Made by a program: the position numbers and the translations under genes. A stretch of DNA of 26,273 nt from Sphingobacteriia bacterium. Its GTDB lineage: Bacteria; Bacteroidota; Bacteroidia; Chitinophagales; Chitinophagaceae. The notes beneath the pieces were generated by a model. That model was not told where the DNA came from. It did not search any database and saw nothing but the letters and a program-made list of their open reading frames with translations. This document shows, piece after piece, positions 24,654-26,273 of this stretch; within the stretch, counting starts at the first letter, position 1; each line of letters starts with the position of its first letter. The stretch spans positions 1-26,273 of the forward strand of contig REAV01000163.1 in NCBI GenBank assembly GCA_004294465.1. Reading direction: 5' to 3'.

Positions 24654-25976
24654 CTAGTTTCCTATAAGGTATAATTCGGTTTGTCTTCCATTAATGTATC
24701 TAAAACCTTTTTCATCGAAATAACCATCCTGTTCTAACATAATACGGATGGTTTTTTTCCATTCTTTAATTTCTACTGCTGCATTCAATTCAATAGAATA
24801 AGCAGTTTTTACATGCATGGGAAAATCACCAGTACCTTTCACACCTCCTTGCATATCCCACATTCCAATTGCAGGGCCTGCAGCGTGTCCATGAAAGCCA
24901 ATCGGATGCGTATAAATGGTAGCATTGATATTTTCTTTTTTTGCCTGGGCCAAAGCTGCAGCTAAAATTTGATTACCGGTTTTACCTTCTTTAAATTGTT
25001 CTGTTAAAATATCTTGTAATCGATTACCTACTGACATTGCTTTTTGTAAATATATTGGAGCCGCTGTTTCTCCAGGTTTCAAAACATATGCATGCTCCTG
25101 TATATCTGTGTTTAGCCTTAAATAAGTAATGCCAAAATCTACATGCAATAAATCTCCTTGCATAATAATGTCTTTTCCATTATACCCTTTGCTCGTAAAT
25201 GCTTTTAAATGATCAAATTCTACATTATCATTCCGCTGAATTTCTACTGATGGATGAAACCAAGTAGTAAATCCTCTTTTAATGATTTCTTGACGATACC
25301 ACCATACCAAGTCTTCGGTGGTAGTAATACCCGGTGTAATTACGTTACTACTAAAACCTTCGGCTATAATATCCTTACTCATTTTAATGAGTTGAGGGTA
25401 AAATTGCATTTCTCTTTCTGTTCTTGTTTCTAGCCAGGCAATGGCTAAAGGTTCAGCGGAAATCAATCGAGTATTAAATGGAGCAGGTAGTTTTTGTTTG
25501 AAAGTTTCATATTCGGTATGATCTAATCCATCGGCATGACCAAAATCAACAGAAGTATTGACCGCTATTTTTTTAGGTTGATGTTTTTTGATCAAAGCAT
25601 TGAGTGCATCCCATTGATCGGGGTAAGCTTGCATATCCCAGGCCGCTTTAATTTCTGAACCTACACTATAGCGGGCAACTGCAGACTTGGTGTATTCTTT
25701 CGTTGTAGGATTATAATAAAAAACCAAGACTGTTCTCCTTCTGGCACTTAACCAGGTTGCAGGAATCATGGTTCTTACAATAGGATCTTCGTTGTATTCT
25801 CTGGTAATTAATACCCACATATCTATTCCAGATTTTTCCATCAACGATGGCAATAGATTGTTTAAACGGTCAGATAAAACCTCATCAATAACAGTTGCTT
25901 GTTGACGCAATGGTAAAACCTGGGCATTACTTTGAAGTAGCAATAATACAAACCCAATGAGGATCAATTTTTTCAT
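24654..25976 (-). CDS. Exported M24-family metallopeptidase (Xaa-Pro aminopeptidase-like)
   Basis: The product is 440 residues with a signal peptide ending SNAQ (residue 19). Residues 30-190 form the N-terminal creatinase/prolidase-like domain (GIDMWVLITREYNEDP ... RRRTVLVFYY). The pita-bread catalytic domain follows with candidate metal ligands D280 and D291 (11 residues apart, HVDFG ... NTDIQ), H357 in THPIGFHGH, E396 in SIELNAAV and E415 in IMLEQDGYF. This set is complete for a two-metal M24 enzyme. The family removes N-terminal residues preceding proline, cleaves Xaa-Pro dipeptides, or acts on other substrates; the exact specificity is not readable. It faces the polytopic membrane gene and is divergent from the gene starting at 26056. 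Confidence 0.9.
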   Translation of the reverse strand: MKKLILIGFVLLLLQSNAQVLPLRQQATVIDEVLSDRLNNLLPSLMEKSGIDMWVLITREYNEDPIVRTMIPATWLSARRRTVLVFYYNPTTKEYTKSAVARYSVGSEIKAAWDMQAYPDQWDALNALIKKHQPKKIAVNTSVDFGHADGLDHTEYETFKQKLPAPFNTRLISAEPLAIAWLETRTEREMQFYPQLIKMSKDIIAEGFSSNVITPGITTTEDLVWWYRQEIIKRGFTTWFHPSVEIQRNDNVEFDHLKAFTSKGYNGKDIIMQGDLLHVDFGITYLRLNTDIQEHAYVLKPGETAAPIYLQKAMSVGNRLQDILTEQFKEGKTGNQILAAALAQAKKENINATIYTHPIGFHGHAAGPAIGMWDMQGGVKGTGDFPMHVKTAYSIELNAAVEIKEWKKTIRIMLEQDGYFDEKGFRYINGRQTELYLIGN

Positions 25977-26025
25977 AAAACTGTTTTATAACAATAGATA
26001 AAAAATAATATGCTTTACTATATAC

Positions 26026-26033
26026 TATCTTTA
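26026..26033 (+). promoter_or_regulatory. Candidate -7 promoter box (TATCTTTA)
   Basis: TATCTTTA is identical to the candidate box before the YaiO-type operon and one base off TAnnTTTG. It ends 22 bases before the TTG start chosen for the gene at the right edge. I see no clear -33 TTG at the expected spacing. Confidence 0.25.
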
Positions 26034-26055
26034 TAATTCATAACAATATACAACA

Positions 26056-26273
26056 TTGCGGAATTCAGTATACATCATTTTGTTGATTTCATTATTACTG
26101 CAGTCAAATGCCATTTTGGGGCAAGACAGTCTGGTTCCGCAAAAAGATATTATTGATGTAATATTTGCAAAAAAGAAATTAAAAAAACCGGCTGTTGCCG
26201 ATAGTCTGGTTATTAAAAAACTCTATCCAAGCTATTTGCCAATAATAGGATATAACCCTGCATTGGGAATGGT
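26056..26273 (+). CDS. Exported, possibly outer-membrane, protein; N-terminal part (runs off the right edge)
   Basis: The frame is open from a stop at 26041-26043 to the window end. No ATG precedes the signal peptide, so I chose the TTG at 26056. It gives RNSVYIILLISLLLQSNA followed by ILGQ as a normal leader with cleavage before QDSL. The short mature part reads KDIIDVIFAKKKLKK, then LPIIGYNPALGMV. That pattern (a short charged N-terminus before a Gly/Tyr strand) resembles the start of Omp85/surface-antigen-like outer-membrane proteins in this phylum, but only about 50 mature residues are visible. The 79-base gap to the divergent M24 gene must hold promoters for both. Confidence 0.55.
   Translation, partial: MRNSVYIILLISLLLQSNAILGQDSLVPQKDIIDVIFAKKKLKKPAVADSLVIKKLYPSYLPIIGYNPALGM

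Noticed and set aside
1..26273. CRISPR arrays, tRNA/rRNA genes, insertion sequences, phage or integrase genes
   Set aside because: No regularly spaced repeats, cloverleaf-like sequence, transposase or recombinase motif was seen on either strand.

Overview
The window looks like a chromosomal segment of a Gram-negative Bacteroidota, most likely a member of the Chitinophagaceae. This is inferred from the AT-rich sequence, the many Sec signal peptides ending in A/G-Q, the lack of clear Shine-Dalgarno sequences, promoter-like TAnnTTTG/A boxes close to the starts, and the families present (DUF6526, YaiO-type barrel, ABA4-like protein, exported peptidases). No tRNA, rRNA, CRISPR array, insertion sequence, integrase or phage gene was recognised, and no gap between genes exceeds 300 bases (the longest is about 190).

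Layout. (1) 1-3956: the N-terminal part of an exported M1 aminopeptidase running off the left edge, a pair of unrecognised secreted proteins (the second with an FG-GAP-like Ca site and an SH3-like tail), and an apparently exported methyltransferase. (2) 4123-8685: a DUF418/YeiB membrane protein, an exported metal-dependent amidohydrolase and an exported CocE/NonD (S15-type) hydrolase. (3) 8668-9654: a small exported NTF2-like protein and a DUF6526 membrane protein. (4) 9741-17064: two operons running towards each other. The + strand carries a TPR plus YaiO-type outer-membrane barrel and a membrane-anchored protein of unknown family. The - strand carries a degenerate response-regulator receiver, a membrane-anchored HEAT-repeat protein and a 1102-residue fusion of a processive GT2 synthase with an LtaS/EptA-like phosphotransferase domain. 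(5) 17161-23376: five tightly spaced genes with the core of trans-4-hydroxy-L-proline catabolism (4-hydroxyproline epimerase, DapA-fold deaminase, alpha-ketoglutaric semialdehyde dehydrogenase), bracketed by a DUF1080 protein and a DUF885 putative metallopeptidase. (6) 23435-24641: an ABA4-like membrane protein overlapping a polytopic membrane protein. (7) 24654-26273: an exported M24 Xaa-Pro aminopeptidase-like protein and the start of a divergent exported or outer-membrane protein at the right edge.

How the genes may work together. Region 4 reads as a candidate synthase-dependent exopolysaccharide machine: a polymerising GT2, a built-in periplasmic phospho-substituent transferase, a TPR-barrel exit porin comparable in architecture to PgaA/NfrA, and a regulatory or scaffold arm made of a receiver that probably cannot be phosphorylated and a HEAT protein. 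It is the best candidate here for a poorly described system. The synthase gene appears to have lost its native C-terminus through a 22-bp duplication-like frameshift: the original frame continues to a stop 3 bases from the facing gene. Region 5, with the surrounding Xaa-Pro-type and general exopeptidases, suggests use of proline/hydroxyproline-rich peptides such as collagen fragments, although the D-hydroxyproline oxidase step is not in the window.
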